The translations under genes were made by a program, and so were the position numbers. Below, piece by piece: positions 25,814-35,191 of a stretch of 64,000 nucleotides of DNA (the first letter of the stretch is position 1; every line of letters starts with the position of its first letter). A model generated the notes under the pieces. The model did no database searches, was not told where the DNA came from, and worked only from the letters and a program-made list of their open reading frames with translations. This stretch comes from Allomuricauda sp. NBRC 101325 (GTDB lineage Bacteria; Bacteroidota; Bacteroidia; Flavobacteriales; Flavobacteriaceae): positions 230,649 through 294,648 of the forward strand of contig NZ_BSQF01000001.1 of the NCBI RefSeq assembly GCF_030268205.1, in the 5' to 3' direction.

Positions 25814-26227
25814 ATGAAAACTGCACTGAGCACACTTTGCCTGATATTATTTTTGGTAGGATTTAGTATTCCTACGCATCAACCTGAAAGCACCAACAAC
25901 GTGAAAACCACCGTAACCACTTCCAGTAAATTACGCCATGTAGTTTTATTTAAATTTAAGGAGACATCAACCGAAGCAGATATCAAACAAGTAGAAGAAG
26001 CTTTTAATGCCCTTCCTTCCAAAATTGATTTGATAAAGGGATACGAATGGGGCACAAACAATAGCCCTGAAGGCTTGAACAAGGGGTTGACCCACTGCTA
26101 TTTTTTAACTTTTGACAGTGAAGAAGATCGGGATGCTTATCTTCCACATCCAGCACATCAAGCTTTTGGTGCTGTCGCCGGGCCACATATTGCAGATGTA
26201 GTGGTTGTCGACTATTGGACGAAGTAA
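25814..26227 (+). CDS. Dabb family protein (stress-responsive A/B barrel), exported
   Basis: 137 residues: an N-terminal hydrophobic segment (about 4-20) for export or anchoring, then a single dimeric alpha/beta-barrel domain from about 40 (LRHVVLFKFKETSTEADI, GYEWGTNNSPEG, CYFLTFDSEEDRDAYLPHP, then HQAF). Dabb domains dimerise; some are enzymes, many have no known reaction. The signal-bearing form is common in Bacteroidota and may act in the periplasm. Confidence 0.8.
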   Translation: MKTALSTLCLILFLVGFSIPTHQPESTNNVKTTVTTSSKLRHVVLFKFKETSTEADIKQVEEAFNALPSKIDLIKGYEWGTNNSPEGLNKGLTHCYFLTFDSEEDRDAYLPHPAHQAFGAVAGPHIADVVVVDYWTK

Positions 26228-26233
26228 AAAAGA

Positions 26234-26272
26234 AATCCGCCACCGAGGCTTGGGGAACTCCCGATGGCGATT
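26234..26272. terminator. Imperfect hairpin between convergent genes
   Basis: AATC-CGCCA-CCG and CGA-TGGCG-ATT pair imperfectly, followed by CTATTTTTT. Likely terminator for the Dabb gene and possibly for the opposite gene. Confidence 0.5.
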
Positions 26273-26279
26273 CTATTTT

Positions 26280-26576
26280 TTAAAGTTCTAATACGGCATT
26301 TTCGGTGCCAGCGTAATCGTTCCATTGGTAACGATCGGCCTCCTCATCGTTGGTATAAGTGCCGTCAATTAAATATCTAAATTCGTAACTGTTTTCCACA
26401 GGTAAATCGAACGTACCTTTAAAGGTTCCGTTTTTCAATTTCGTTAAGCTGCTCTTTTTAGGGTTCCATTTGTTGAAATCCCCAACTACCGCAACTGTCT
26501 CTGCCTCGTCTGCTGGAACAGTGAATGTTACTTTGCAAACAGGCTTGCTCTTTAAGTATTGTTTTTTAATTGCCAT
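26280..26576 (-). CDS. Isoamylase early-set / CBM48-like glycogen-binding domain protein
   Basis: 98 residues, a single immunoglobulin-like glycan-binding domain of the AMPK-beta/E-set type: VTFTVPADEAETVAVVGDFN, then KWN, FKGTFDLP and YEFRYLIDGTY are hallmarks. No catalytic domain. An upstream start at 26615 would add 13 residues, but the ATG at 26576 gives the common MAIKKQYLK beginning. It may bind glycogen or regulate a partner; partner not visible. Confidence 0.8.
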   Translation of the reverse strand: MAIKKQYLKSKPVCKVTFTVPADEAETVAVVGDFNKWNPKKSSLTKLKNGTFKGTFDLPVENSYEFRYLIDGTYTNDEEADRYQWNDYAGTENAVLEL

Positions 26577-26718
26577 GGTACCAGATAATTTTAATTCCGA
26601 TACAAAACAATACATAAAACCGTTTACTTACAATTAGTTAGCATCGATTTATCAAATTGATAAAATGCAGCTAACCCTAGGGTTACTTTTGTCAAATTTA
26701 ATTGTTGAATTTTACCAA

Positions 26719-27813
26719 TTATCGTTTTGAAGACCAACGCTTTAGAAGTGTTCCAATAACATCTATCTCCTCCTCGGTATTGTAAAAATGAAAGCTCAAA
26801 CGTATACCTCCTCCCCGGAGTGAAGCCACTACATCTTCTGCCGCCAATTGGTTAAAAAGCTTCTCATCCCCCTTTATACTGAAAATGGTACTGTGCTGTT
26901 TTCTCTGCGAAATAAAAGGTTCCAACAGCCCCAGTTCCGAGAAGGTTTCCATTCCCTTTTTGGACAATTTTTGCAATTGTGATTGAATATGTTCCTGGCC
27001 GATTTCATCCAAAAAATCAAGGGCAAACTCCATACTTCCAAAGTTGAAGGAATCCAAATGTCCAGGCTCCAAAAACTTACAGAAAGCTATATTGTTTCGT
27101 TGGGAGGCATCGTTGTTTACGGAACCATTTCCAATTCCTTTTAAATCAAATTGGTTCTTGACCTCATCCTTAACCAGAAAAAATCCATTACCATACCCCG
27201 CCAACAACCATTTATAGGCACTGGCCCCCAGAATATCGATTCCAGAATCTTCAAAGTGGAAAGGTTCCTGCCCACAATATTGGGTACCATCCGCAATGAT
27301 CATCAGGTTGGGAAAATCTTTTTTAAGTTGTTTTAAAAAGTCAAGATCAATCTTAACGCCATTGACCCATTGCACCAAACTGAGCACAAAGATGTCAATG
27401 TCATCCGATTTTACCTTTTCATAAATACGCTCCTCCATGTGTTCATCGATATCCACATAGGCGCGATCAAAATTACGGGTTTCGAAAGGCCAGTTTACAG
27501 AAGGATAATCGTTATTGAGCAACAACACTTTTTTATTCTTTTGCATCCCTTCCAACAACAAATTGAAGCCCAAACTAAAATTGGGCAACAAGGCTACATT
27601 TTCAGGTTTGCAATGAAAAAACTTCCCAACCGTTTTTTTGATTTGAGGCATATGGGCAAAACTTTTGTTTTTCATATCACTGCCGCCAATCAAAAAGTCT
27701 AAATCGTGTCCCTGCCTCCATTCCATCAAATCTTCACTTAAAAGTCCTGCGGAAGCGGTGTTGGCATAGATACTTTGGTTAAGAACGGGGAATTTTTTTC
27801 TTAGGTGTTGCAT
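26719..27813 (-). CDS. Class V-fold PLP aminotransferase / desulfurase-like protein
   Basis: 364 residues, fold type I. YANTASAGLLS near 16, IIADGTQYCGQEPF near 172, and the Schiff-base lysine in GASAYKWLLAGYGNG near 200; RGGGIRLSFHFYNTEEE close to the C-terminus is typical of the class V family. It is as close to selenocysteine lyase / isopenicillin epimerase-like proteins as to SufS, and no catalytic cysteine loop was recognised. Divergent from the 2TM-folA pair. Confidence 0.8.
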   Translation of the reverse strand: MQHLRKKFPVLNQSIYANTASAGLLSEDLMEWRQGHDLDFLIGGSDMKNKSFAHMPQIKKTVGKFFHCKPENVALLPNFSLGFNLLLEGMQKNKKVLLLNNDYPSVNWPFETRNFDRAYVDIDEHMEERIYEKVKSDDIDIFVLSLVQWVNGVKIDLDFLKQLKKDFPNLMIIADGTQYCGQEPFHFEDSGIDILGASAYKWLLAGYGNGFFLVKDEVKNQFDLKGIGNGSVNNDASQRNNIAFCKFLEPGHLDSFNFGSMEFALDFLDEIGQEHIQSQLQKLSKKGMETFSELGLLEPFISQRKQHSTIFSIKGDEKLFNQLAAEDVVASLRGGGIRLSFHFYNTEEEIDVIGTLLKRWSSKR

Positions 27814-27840
27814 TGCAAATGGCTTTGAATCTAATTACTT

Positions 27841-27848
27841 TATCTTTG
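27841..27848 (+). promoter_or_regulatory. -7 element (TATCTTTG) of the 2TM-folA operon
   Basis: Exact TAnnTTTG, 20 nt before the ATG at 27869. No TTG at about 20 bp upstream. Confidence 0.5.
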
Positions 27849-27868
27849 TTGATAAAGATAGCCATTCC

Positions 27869-28258
27869 ATGTTGTCATTCGGAAAAAAGAACAAACCCAA
27901 AATAGATTTGGAGCAGCATGAACTTTTGGAACATGCCCAAAAACGCATTGCCCAAAAGAAACGGTTGTTTACCCATTTCGTGATTTTTTTGATCGGGAGC
28001 ATCTTTTTACTTCTGGCCAATAAAGTTTTAAAATATGGTGAGGGTCATGATTGGTCGGTTTGGATCGTGCTTTTCTGGTTCTTCCTTCTTTGCCTACACA
28101 CATTCAATGTATTTGTGACCCAAAAATTTATGGGCAAGGAATGGGAGCGCAAACAACGGGAACGATTGGTGGCACTTCAAAAGAAAAAAATAGCTGAGAT
28201 CCAAAAGGAAATTGAAACGGATTTCCCGCTTTCCAAAATCAATAAAAAAAAAGAGTAG
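27869..28258 (+). CDS. 2TM domain-containing protein
   Basis: 129 residues with two membrane helices (FVIFLIGSIFLLLANKVL near 38 and WIVLFWFFLLCLHTFNVFV near 65) between charged ends; the C-terminus is a lysine-rich helix. This is the Bacteroidota 2TM family, known elsewhere from LytTR-type proteins and as stand-alone membrane proteins. Function unknown. Its TAG stop shares one base with the GTG start of folA, so they are translationally coupled. Confidence 0.75.
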   Translation: MLSFGKKNKPKIDLEQHELLEHAQKRIAQKKRLFTHFVIFLIGSIFLLLANKVLKYGEGHDWSVWIVLFWFFLLCLHTFNVFVTQKFMGKEWERKQRERLVALQKKKIAEIQKEIETDFPLSKINKKKE

Positions 28259-28749
28259 TGAAAAAATTGATCATTATTGCCGCGGCAGGTGAAAACAATG
28301 CCCTGGGCAAAGACAATGACCTCGTATGGCACCTTCCGGACGATTTTAAGCGGTTTAAGACCATAACATCGGGGCATAAGATCATTATGGGAAGAAAGAC
28401 GTTAGAGAGCTTTCCCAAGCCCTTGCCCAATCGTACACACATCGCGATTACCCGAGACACCGATTACACCCCTAAATTCCCCTGCACCATCGTGCATTCG
28501 TTGGAAGAGGCCATTGCACTGGTTGCACCTGATGAAACAGCCTTTATTATTGGTGGAGGTGAAATCTACAATCAATCGATGGCAGTTGCTACGGACATTG
28601 AATTGACGCGTGTTCATGAAACGTTTGAAGCGGATGCCTTTTTCCCAGAAATCGACCCAAAAAATTGGGAGTTGGTAAAAGAGGAGCATCATTTAAAGGA
28701 TGAAAGGCACCAATACGATTTTACCTATTTGACCTACCGCAGAAAATAA
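28258..28749 (+). CDS. folA: Dihydrofolate reductase
   Basis: Reduces dihydrofolate to tetrahydrofolate with NADPH. 163 residues. GKDNDLVWHLPDDFKRFK at 18-35 with the proton-donor D29, IIMGRKTLESFPKPLPNR near 42 (NADPH binding), and FIIGGGEIYNQ near 95. The start is GTG, forced by overlap with the preceding stop and by the N-terminus KKLIIIAAAG. It works with thyA about 4.4 kb upstream. Confidence 0.95.
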   Translation: MKKLIIIAAAGENNALGKDNDLVWHLPDDFKRFKTITSGHKIIMGRKTLESFPKPLPNRTHIAITRDTDYTPKFPCTIVHSLEEAIALVAPDETAFIIGGGEIYNQSMAVATDIELTRVHETFEADAFFPEIDPKNWELVKEEHHLKDERHQYDFTYLTYRRK

Positions 28750-28751
28750 GT

Positions 28752-29531
28752 TTAAAAGACCAAGAAGGAAATTTGCGCTGTTGGTGCATTGACCAATTGC
28801 TTAAGCACATCTATCTCTTTATTGCTGTAAAAAATATGGGTGGGTACATTATTTTCCTGTGCCAACAAGCTGTTGTGCTCCAAAACGGCCTTGGTCTGTC
28901 GTGCCACTGCCTCCCCTGAATCGATAATGGTAATGTTTGGTGGCAATAGTTGTTTTAGTACAGGGATCAAATAAGGATAGTGAGTGCAGCCCAACACCAG
29001 ACAATCGATATCTTGCTCTAACATGGGATCCAGAAATTGCTTTAGCAAGGTTTTCATTTCATCTGATTCGATATCCCCAGATTCAATGAGTTTAACCAAT
29101 CCTTTGCCTTCCTGTTCCAGCACTGTGATTCCTTCTGCGTAAAGTTTAGAGGTATTGTGAAAAAGACTACTTGAGAGTGTTCCCTTGGTGGCCAAAACCC
29201 CAACCTTTTTAGTTTTGGTCTGTAACGCCGCAGGTTTAATGGCAGGCTCTATGCCTATGAAGGGAACAGAGTAGTTGTCACGAAGGTAATCGATGGCATT
29301 GGTTGTGGCAGTGTTACACGCAACAACAATCAACTTACAGCCCCGATTTAAAAGAAACTCGGTATTCTTAATGCTAAGTTGCAGTATTTCTTCCTTGGAT
29401 TTTTCTCCGTAGGGTGCATTGGCGCTATCGGCCAAATAAATGGTACTTTCCAGTGGTAGCATTTTTGCCACTTCTTTCCAAATGGAGGTACCTCCTACTC
29501 CAGAATCGAAAACACCTATGGGTTTGACCAT
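28752..29531 (-). CDS. murI: Glutamate racemase
   Basis: Makes D-glutamate for peptidoglycan. 259 residues. FDSGVGG at 8-14 (D9), catalytic cysteines C72 in ACNTATTNAI and C182 in GCTHYPYLIP. It converges with folA two bases away and follows the OmpH genes on the minus strand after a terminator. Confidence 0.95.
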   Translation of the reverse strand: MVKPIGVFDSGVGGTSIWKEVAKMLPLESTIYLADSANAPYGEKSKEEILQLSIKNTEFLLNRGCKLIVVACNTATTNAIDYLRDNYSVPFIGIEPAIKPAALQTKTKKVGVLATKGTLSSSLFHNTSKLYAEGITVLEQEGKGLVKLIESGDIESDEMKTLLKQFLDPMLEQDIDCLVLGCTHYPYLIPVLKQLLPPNITIIDSGEAVARQTKAVLEHNSLLAQENNVPTHIFYSNKEIDVLKQLVNAPTAQISFLVF

Positions 29532-29565
29532 GATTAAAAATAGCTACTTTGAATTTTTCCCACAA

Positions 29566-29597
29566 AAAAACCGCTTTTTGATTAGAAAGCGGTTTTT
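29566..29597 (-). terminator. Terminator of the bamA-ompH operon
   Basis: Arms AAAAACCGCTTT and AAAGCGGTTTTT, symmetric with A/T runs, directly after the last ompH gene. Confidence 0.85.
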
Positions 29598-29618
29598 AAT
29601 TTTTTTAAAAAATCTGGA

Positions 29619-30128
29619 TTAGAATCCCAATTCTTTCTTTACAGCTGCCAATAAGTCTGGACCGTTTGATACGATCAAACTCAATCCTGGGCTAGCATCG
29701 ATCACATAATCGTAACCTTGTGCTGCGGCCACTTTTTCGATAGCTGCTTTTGCTTTATCGGAAATAGGAGCAAACAATTCTTGTTGCTTTTTCTGCATTT
29801 CTTGCATGGCAGCTTGTTCAGCCTCTTGAATATTTTTTTCGAAACCTTGAAGTTCAACGGCTCTTTGCTCGTTTTCCTCTCTAGTTTTGGAAGTAGCTTC
29901 GTTTTGGTATTGTGTGTATTTGTTTTGAAGCTCGGTCATTGAGCTTTGAATGTCCGCTCTGTAAGTTTCCTGCAACTTCTTCAATTCGGCCTGTGCAGAC
30001 TTCATTTCCGGCATATCTGTTAACAACTGCTGAACATTGATATGGGCAACCTTACTCTGAGCATTAACAAATCCAGTAGCCGCTACAAACAAAACAAGTG
30101 CTACCGCTATCCTTTTTACATTTTTCAT
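29619..30128 (-). CDS. OmpH/Skp family periplasmic chaperone
   Basis: 169 residues: signal peptide (cleavage near FVNAQ, residue 24), VAHINVQQLLTDMPEM at the start of the mature part, a central Gln/Glu/Lys-rich coiled coil (about 45-125), and a C-terminal return to the body (YDYVIDASPGLSLIVSNG). This is the Skp jellyfish layout; it carries unfolded outer-membrane proteins to BamA, encoded just upstream. Confidence 0.87.
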   Translation of the reverse strand: MKNVKRIAVALVLFVAATGFVNAQSKVAHINVQQLLTDMPEMKSAQAELKKLQETYRADIQSSMTELQNKYTQYQNEATSKTREENEQRAVELQGFEKNIQEAEQAAMQEMQKKQQELFAPISDKAKAAIEKVAAAQGYDYVIDASPGLSLIVSNGPDLLAAVKKELGF

Positions 30129-30177
30129 GATTCTCTCTGTTACTATTTTGACTTTAAATTTAGTGGTCCAATATACT

Positions 30178-31017
30178 TTATCCTATTGAATCTTTTTGTT
30201 GTTCTTGCGCTTTTTTTCGCTCTTCCAATTTAGCTTTACGACTGGCCTCGCGCTCTTCCAATAATTTTTGTCTTCTTTCTTCGTATGCTTTTTTGCGCTC
30301 TTCCCTTAATCGCAATTTTTCTTCCCTATCCGCTTCTGCCTGCTTTTCCTTTTCAGCTTGTGCCGTAGCGGCATTTTCTTGTCGTTCTCTTAGGGCATCG
30401 CTTATCTCATCATCTGCTTCGGCTTCCTCGGCCTCGAACTGTTCCAATCGGCTAATTTCCTCCTGTTTTTTGTTCGATGCACTAATTTTCCTTGTTCGAC
30501 CGATCTCACGCAACACCAAGTCACTGATATCGTGCCTTTTTTCGGAGTACAACATTACAACATCTGCCGATTTATCAAAAATAAAATCGTATCTTTTATT
30601 GCCTCCGATTTTCTGTACCTCGTTAAAAACTTGGTCTTGGATGGGCTGAATCAATAACTGCTTTTGAAGCACCAAATCGCCACGTGGTCCAAAGCGGTCT
30701 TGCTGATAATCCAGCATTTCCTTTTCCAAGATTTGTATCTCTTCTTCCCTTTCTGCAATAAGTTCGTCGGTAAGCAGTACTTTTTCGGCCATAAGGTCCT
30801 TTTTCATCTGCTCCACCACACTTTGTTTCAAATCGATTTCTTGCTTCCACTTTTCAGCTTTGGCATTTAATTGCTTTGTGGCTTCCCTATACTCCTCTAC
30901 ATTCTCAAGAATGTATTCCATATCTACATAACCAATTCGCACACCTCTTGTTGTTTGGGAAAAACCAAACAAGGAGGTCATCAAAACAAGTAATACTAAA
31001 AGAACTTTTGAATTCAT
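30178..31017 (-). CDS. OmpH/Skp family protein with long charged C-terminal tail
   Basis: 279 residues, a longer paralogue of the next gene. Signal peptide (LFGFSQ, about 21), RIGYVDMEYILENVEEY at the start of the Skp body, coiled coil at about 45-110, FIFDKSADVVMLYSEKRHDI closing the body, and then about 100 residues of Glu/Arg/Lys-rich helix (EKQAEADREEKLRLREERKK) with no counterpart in E. coli Skp. The tail may form an extended coiled coil; its role is unknown. Lies between bamA and the short ompH. Confidence 0.85.
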   Translation of the reverse strand: MNSKVLLVLLVLMTSLFGFSQTTRGVRIGYVDMEYILENVEEYREATKQLNAKAEKWKQEIDLKQSVVEQMKKDLMAEKVLLTDELIAEREEEIQILEKEMLDYQQDRFGPRGDLVLQKQLLIQPIQDQVFNEVQKIGGNKRYDFIFDKSADVVMLYSEKRHDISDLVLREIGRTRKISASNKKQEEISRLEQFEAEEAEADDEISDALRERQENAATAQAEKEKQAEADREEKLRLREERKKAYEERRQKLLEEREASRKAKLEERKKAQEQQKDSIG

Positions 31018-31115
31018 CTTTGATTCCGCATTTTACATAGAAAATATCGTGCCAAATTAATCAAATCCTTTTAAATGAGTTGTTTACGGATTGTTAAGAC
31101 ACGATTTCCCATTGA

Positions 31116-33785
31116 TTAAAACTGCTGCCCGATGATGAAGTGCGTTTGCCAGCCACTTGGTCCGACCGATGTTGGTCTGGAGTCGGTATCGAATCCATAT
31201 CCAAAATCAATCCCCAAAAGTCCGAATGCCGGCATAAAAATACGTAGCCCCACTCCGGCAGATCTTTTTAATTCAAACGGATTATATGCCTTAAAATTGT
31301 TGTATGCATTACCCGCCTCTAAAAAAGTAAGGGCATAGATGGATGCGGATGGCTTTAAGGTTAATGGATAACGTAGCTCCAAGGAGAATTTATTATAGAT
31401 GGTACCACCGTCTTGTTCTAAATTACCTGTGATTGGATTCGTACTGTATGGGGTCAAGGATTGGTTTTCATAACCACGTAGCTGAATCACATCCCTACCA
31501 TCTAAGGTAAAGTTTCCAAGTCCGTCACCACCTACATAGAAACGCTCAAAAGGAACATCCCCGATATCGTGGTTGTAAGCACCCAAGAATCCGAATTCTG
31601 CATTGGTTCTCAATACCAATTTATCCACCAAAGTGGTATACCAGTCACCTTTAAATTTGATCTTAAAATATTCCAAAAGTTTGAAACGCTCTTCTTCCAT
31701 ACGTTCCAAATCCTCACTCAATCTTGCGAACTCCAATTGACCCTCGGTTGAGTCGTCATCACTTAGCTCCAACAATCTTCTTGTGGTGTCATCGATATCC
31801 TCCTTCAACTGCTTGTAATCCTTACCACTGAACAAGGAATAAGGCGGCGTCATTTTAGCGGTCAATTCAAAATTGGAACCCGTCATTGGGAAAATTCTAC
31901 TTGGCCCTTGTGAACTTCTGGAAATACCCAATGTGTAGCTCAACGAGTTGGAACTACCGTTACCAAAGTTGAACAATCCACTGTTGTAATTGTTAAAGTC
32001 ATACAACTGATAACTTACAGCATGGGAAATGGTAAAGAAATCATCTGGCCATTGTACCCTTTTTGCCAAACCTGCAGATATACCTGTAATGGCAAAACCT
32101 CTTGTCTTATCCACATCCAATCTACCACTGCTGGTATAACTTGTTCCAAATTGTTGGGTTCTTGATAATGAGAAATTGAACCTTACCGGTTTTTTACCCC
32201 CCAACCAAGGCTCGGAGAAGTTTAAACTGTATACCCTAAATGTTCTACTTGCCTGTAAACGCAAAGCAAAGGTTTGACCATCTCCCATTGGAACGGGCTT
32301 GTATGCATCTTTATTAAAGATGTTCTTCAGCGAGAAATTACTGAATGAAAGTCCCAATGTTCCAATAAAACCACCACCACCAAATCCACCTTGAAGCTCA
32401 ATTTGGCTTGAACCGGACTCCACTAGACTATAGTTGATATCAACGGTACCTGCATTTGGATCAGGGTTTTGGATATCTGGAACAATCTGCTCTGCATCAA
32501 AAAATCCCATTTGACCCAATTCGCGAATACTACGTACAATATTGGACTTGCTATATTTTTGACCTGGACGGGTACGCAATTCCCTAAAGATTACGTGGTC
32601 GTTGGTCTTATCGTTTCCTGAAACGGTCACGTGATCCAAGAAGGTCTCCTTACCTTCTATGATCCTGATCTCAAAATCGATGGTATCGTTGACAGCTGAA
32701 ACCTCAACAGGGTTAATGGTTGAAAACAAATAACCATTGTTCTGATATAGGTTGGTAATATCGTTGGCATCGGGATCGGATGCATCCGCTACCCTTTCTT
32801 TTAACAATACACCATTATAGGTATCCCCTTTTTTGATTCCCATTACTTGGGCCAAAACCCTATCGGAATAGACTGTGTTACCTACAAAATCAATATTTCC
32901 AAAATAGTATTTGTCTCCTTCTTCCACTTTAATGGTCAGGTCAATACTTTTTTCGTTCACTTTTACGAAGGTATCCGAGAGTACCCGGGCATCCCTATAC
33001 CCTCTTTCCGCATAGGCTTCCACCAACTTGTCCAAATCTTCCTGAAAATCAGCATCTATATATTTAGATTTTTTCCAGAAACGACCTGGTTTTCTTTTCT
33101 TGGTATTTTTTAAGGACTTGGCCAGTCTTTTATTTGACAATTTCTCGTTACCGATAAAATTGATCTTTCTAACCTTTACCTTATCGCCCTTTTTTACATT
33201 GATCACCATGTTCTGGGTGTTGGTGCCCGACGTATCGGCTACCGTGGCAATGTTTACGTTGGCATTAAGGTATCCTTGTTTTTTGTATTTGTTTTGAAGG
33301 AAGTTTTTGGTGTTGGCAATTAAACTCTCGGTGATTTTCTTCCCCTTTTTAAGGTCGGTGTCATCGATAATATCTTGAACCTTGCGCTTTTTGACCCCGT
33401 AAACGGTTACATTGTTCAAAGTTGGACGCTCCAATATGTTCAATTCCAAAAAGATTTGGTCCCCCTCGATCTTGGTATAGTACATCTCTACATTGCTGAA
33501 CAAATCTAGGTTCCACAATTTTTTGATGACCGCACTGATCTCATCACCCGGCACTCTAATGGGTTGTCCCACGCGCAATCCGGTGTAAGTGACCACGGTT
33601 TGCTCGTTGTAACTTTGTAGTCCAGTTACGGTTAGTCCGCCCAGAATATAGTTTTTACCATCCTCCAAGTTGGTTTCTTGGGCTAGGCCAGGAACTGAGA
33701 ATAGCAGTAGGGGAATTAATATTTTAAGGTGGTTACGTAAAGAATCTACAATACCTTTAAGTGAGTTGTTCGCTAGTTTTTCCAA
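31116..33785 (-). CDS. bamA: Outer-membrane protein assembly factor BamA
   Basis: 889 residues; inserts beta-barrel proteins into the outer membrane. Signal peptide ends near PGLAQ (35), then POTRA repeats to about 440 (LTVTGLQSYNEQTV, INFIGNEKLSNKRL, IDFVGNTVYSDRVL, VTVSGNDKTNDHVI), then a 16-strand barrel with YVGGDGLGNFTLDGRDVIQL, ending GWQTHFIIGQQF. The barrel has an extra acidic helical insert at about residues 670-705. The only fitting start is TTG at 33785, which overlaps the 3' end of uppS by 29 bp. Followed by two ompH chaperone genes. Confidence 0.95.
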   Translation of the reverse strand: MEKLANNSLKGIVDSLRNHLKILIPLLLFSVPGLAQETNLEDGKNYILGGLTVTGLQSYNEQTVVTYTGLRVGQPIRVPGDEISAVIKKLWNLDLFSNVEMYYTKIEGDQIFLELNILERPTLNNVTVYGVKKRKVQDIIDDTDLKKGKKITESLIANTKNFLQNKYKKQGYLNANVNIATVADTSGTNTQNMVINVKKGDKVKVRKINFIGNEKLSNKRLAKSLKNTKKRKPGRFWKKSKYIDADFQEDLDKLVEAYAERGYRDARVLSDTFVKVNEKSIDLTIKVEEGDKYYFGNIDFVGNTVYSDRVLAQVMGIKKGDTYNGVLLKERVADASDPDANDITNLYQNNGYLFSTINPVEVSAVNDTIDFEIRIIEGKETFLDHVTVSGNDKTNDHVIFRELRTRPGQKYSKSNIVRSIRELGQMGFFDAEQIVPDIQNPDPNAGTVDINYSLVESGSSQIELQGGFGGGGFIGTLGLSFSNFSLKNIFNKDAYKPVPMGDGQTFALRLQASRTFRVYSLNFSEPWLGGKKPVRFNFSLSRTQQFGTSYTSSGRLDVDKTRGFAITGISAGLAKRVQWPDDFFTISHAVSYQLYDFNNYNSGLFNFGNGSSNSLSYTLGISRSSQGPSRIFPMTGSNFELTAKMTPPYSLFSGKDYKQLKEDIDDTTRRLLELSDDDSTEGQLEFARLSEDLERMEEERFKLLEYFKIKFKGDWYTTLVDKLVLRTNAEFGFLGAYNHDIGDVPFERFYVGGDGLGNFTLDGRDVIQLRGYENQSLTPYSTNPITGNLEQDGGTIYNKFSLELRYPLTLKPSASIYALTFLEAGNAYNNFKAYNPFELKRSAGVGLRIFMPAFGLLGIDFGYGFDTDSRPTSVGPSGWQTHFIIGQQF

Positions 33786-34497
33786 ATCTTCGTTCTCTAT
33801 TTTGGTAACTTAATATGGCTTCTACCAAATGATTTTCTCTAAAATCCGGCCAAAATACATCAATAAAATATAATTCAGCGTATGCAATCTGCCAAAGTAA
33901 AAAATTACTGATCCTACATTCGCCACTTGTGCGTATAAGTAGGTCTACATCAGGCAAAAAGTGCGCGTAAAGATGTGTATTAATAACCGCTTCGTCAATA
34001 TTTTCAGGTGAAATTATATTATTTTTAACTTTGACCGCAATCTCCTGAACTGCTGTTTTAATCTCTTCCCTAGATCCATAACTCAAGGCCAAGGTCAAAG
34101 TCATTCCCGTATTGTTTTCCGTTTTTGACATTACCTCGTTGAGCTCTTTAAAAGCCTTTTCGGGCAAGGTGTCTATTTTTCCAATGGCCCTTAACCGAAT
34201 ATTGTGCTTGTTCAAGGTTTTTAATTCCCGCTTCAATGCTGTGACCAATAACTTCATTAAAGTCTCAATCTCGACTTGTGGTCGATTCCAGTTTTCAGTG
34301 GAGAAAGCGTATAAGGTTAAAAAGGGAATTTGAAGCTTGGCGCAGCTTTCCACGGTCTTGTTCACTGCCTCCACGCCATTTTCATGGCCAAACATTCGGA
34401 GTTTACCGCGTTGTTGGGCCCAACGGCCGTTACCGTCCATGATTACGGCAACGTGTTTTGGCAATTTGTCTTTGTTAACGTCTTCTAGCGTGTACAT
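33757..34497 (-). CDS. uppS: Undecaprenyl diphosphate synthase
   Basis: Cis-prenyltransferase making the lipid carrier for cell-wall and polysaccharide synthesis. About 246 residues from the ATG at 34497: HVAVIMDGNGRWAQQRG at 15-31 with catalytic D21, TLYAFSTENWNRP near 65, and DLLIRTSGECRISNFLLWQ near 190. A longer frame to 34533 would reach into the preceding gene; the chosen ATG lies one base after that gene's stop. Overlaps bamA by 29 bp. Confidence 0.95.
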   Translation of the reverse strand: MYTLEDVNKDKLPKHVAVIMDGNGRWAQQRGKLRMFGHENGVEAVNKTVESCAKLQIPFLTLYAFSTENWNRPQVEIETLMKLLVTALKRELKTLNKHNIRLRAIGKIDTLPEKAFKELNEVMSKTENNTGMTLTLALSYGSREEIKTAVQEIAVKVKNNIISPENIDEAVINTHLYAHFLPDVDLLIRTSGECRISNFLLWQIAYAELYFIDVFWPDFRENHLVEAILSYQNRERRFGKTSEQLT

Positions 34498-34498
34498 T

Positions 34499-35191
34499 TT
34501 ATTGAAAACAATCCTGGCAAGGTTTACGTCCAAAGGTATAAGTCAATGTTACACCTGAGAAAACGTACCAGTCGTCGCTCAATATATTTCCGAATCGGAA
34601 TTGCTCAAAATTGGAACCTTCTGGGTTACTCGCGTCCAAATTGTCCGTAAAAGTATATCTGGCCCCAATCTCGGCTCCTAGAATCAAAAATCGATTTAAA
34701 CGATACTTAGCCCCAACCGTCATTGGAATTGCAAAACTACCTTCTTTTTGGTTAATATCCTGCACTTGAAGGGCATCAATATAATTAAAATCGTACCTAA
34801 AGTAGGTTAAACCCGTATATAAGTAGGGTGTAAAGGCAGGTCCGAGCTTATGAAGATTGTATTCAACAAAGTTAATTTCGAGCCCAGCAGAGAATTCCAG
34901 CACCGAATTATCGACCACATAGCCACGTTGTTGCCTGGACTGCATGTGCGATTTATTGTCGTTTGCCGTAAAACTTCCGTAGGTTACGCTTCCCCTCCAC
35001 GCATAGCGTTTTCCCGCATTCCATTTAAAGATTCCTCCAAAAGCAGGCCCCGTTGGAATAAGGTAATTGGTTCTTCCCACATCACCGATCATGTTTACAC
35101 CTCCTGCAAACACACCAATCTCATAGGTTTGCGCACTTACCTTGATCACACAGCACAGAAAGACTGCTAAAATTATCCGCATTTTATCCAC
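34499..35191 (-). CDS. DUF6089 outer-membrane barrel protein (PorG-like)
   Basis: 230 residues with a signal peptide (KVSAQ, about 21), EIGVFAGGVNMIGDVGRTNY near 24, repeated aromatic strands (YLYTGLTYFRYDF), and a C-terminus rich in cysteine (CQDC). The family lies upstream of uppS-bamA in many Bacteroidota, and a homologue is linked to type IX secretion as PorG; that role here is inferred from family and position. Coupled to uppS (one base apart). Confidence 0.75.
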   Translation of the reverse strand: MDKMRIILAVFLCCVIKVSAQTYEIGVFAGGVNMIGDVGRTNYLIPTGPAFGGIFKWNAGKRYAWRGSVTYGSFTANDNKSHMQSRQQRGYVVDNSVLEFSAGLEINFVEYNLHKLGPAFTPYLYTGLTYFRYDFNYIDALQVQDINQKEGSFAIPMTVGAKYRLNRFLILGAEIGARYTFTDNLDASNPEGSNFEQFRFGNILSDDWYVFSGVTLTYTFGRKPCQDCFQ

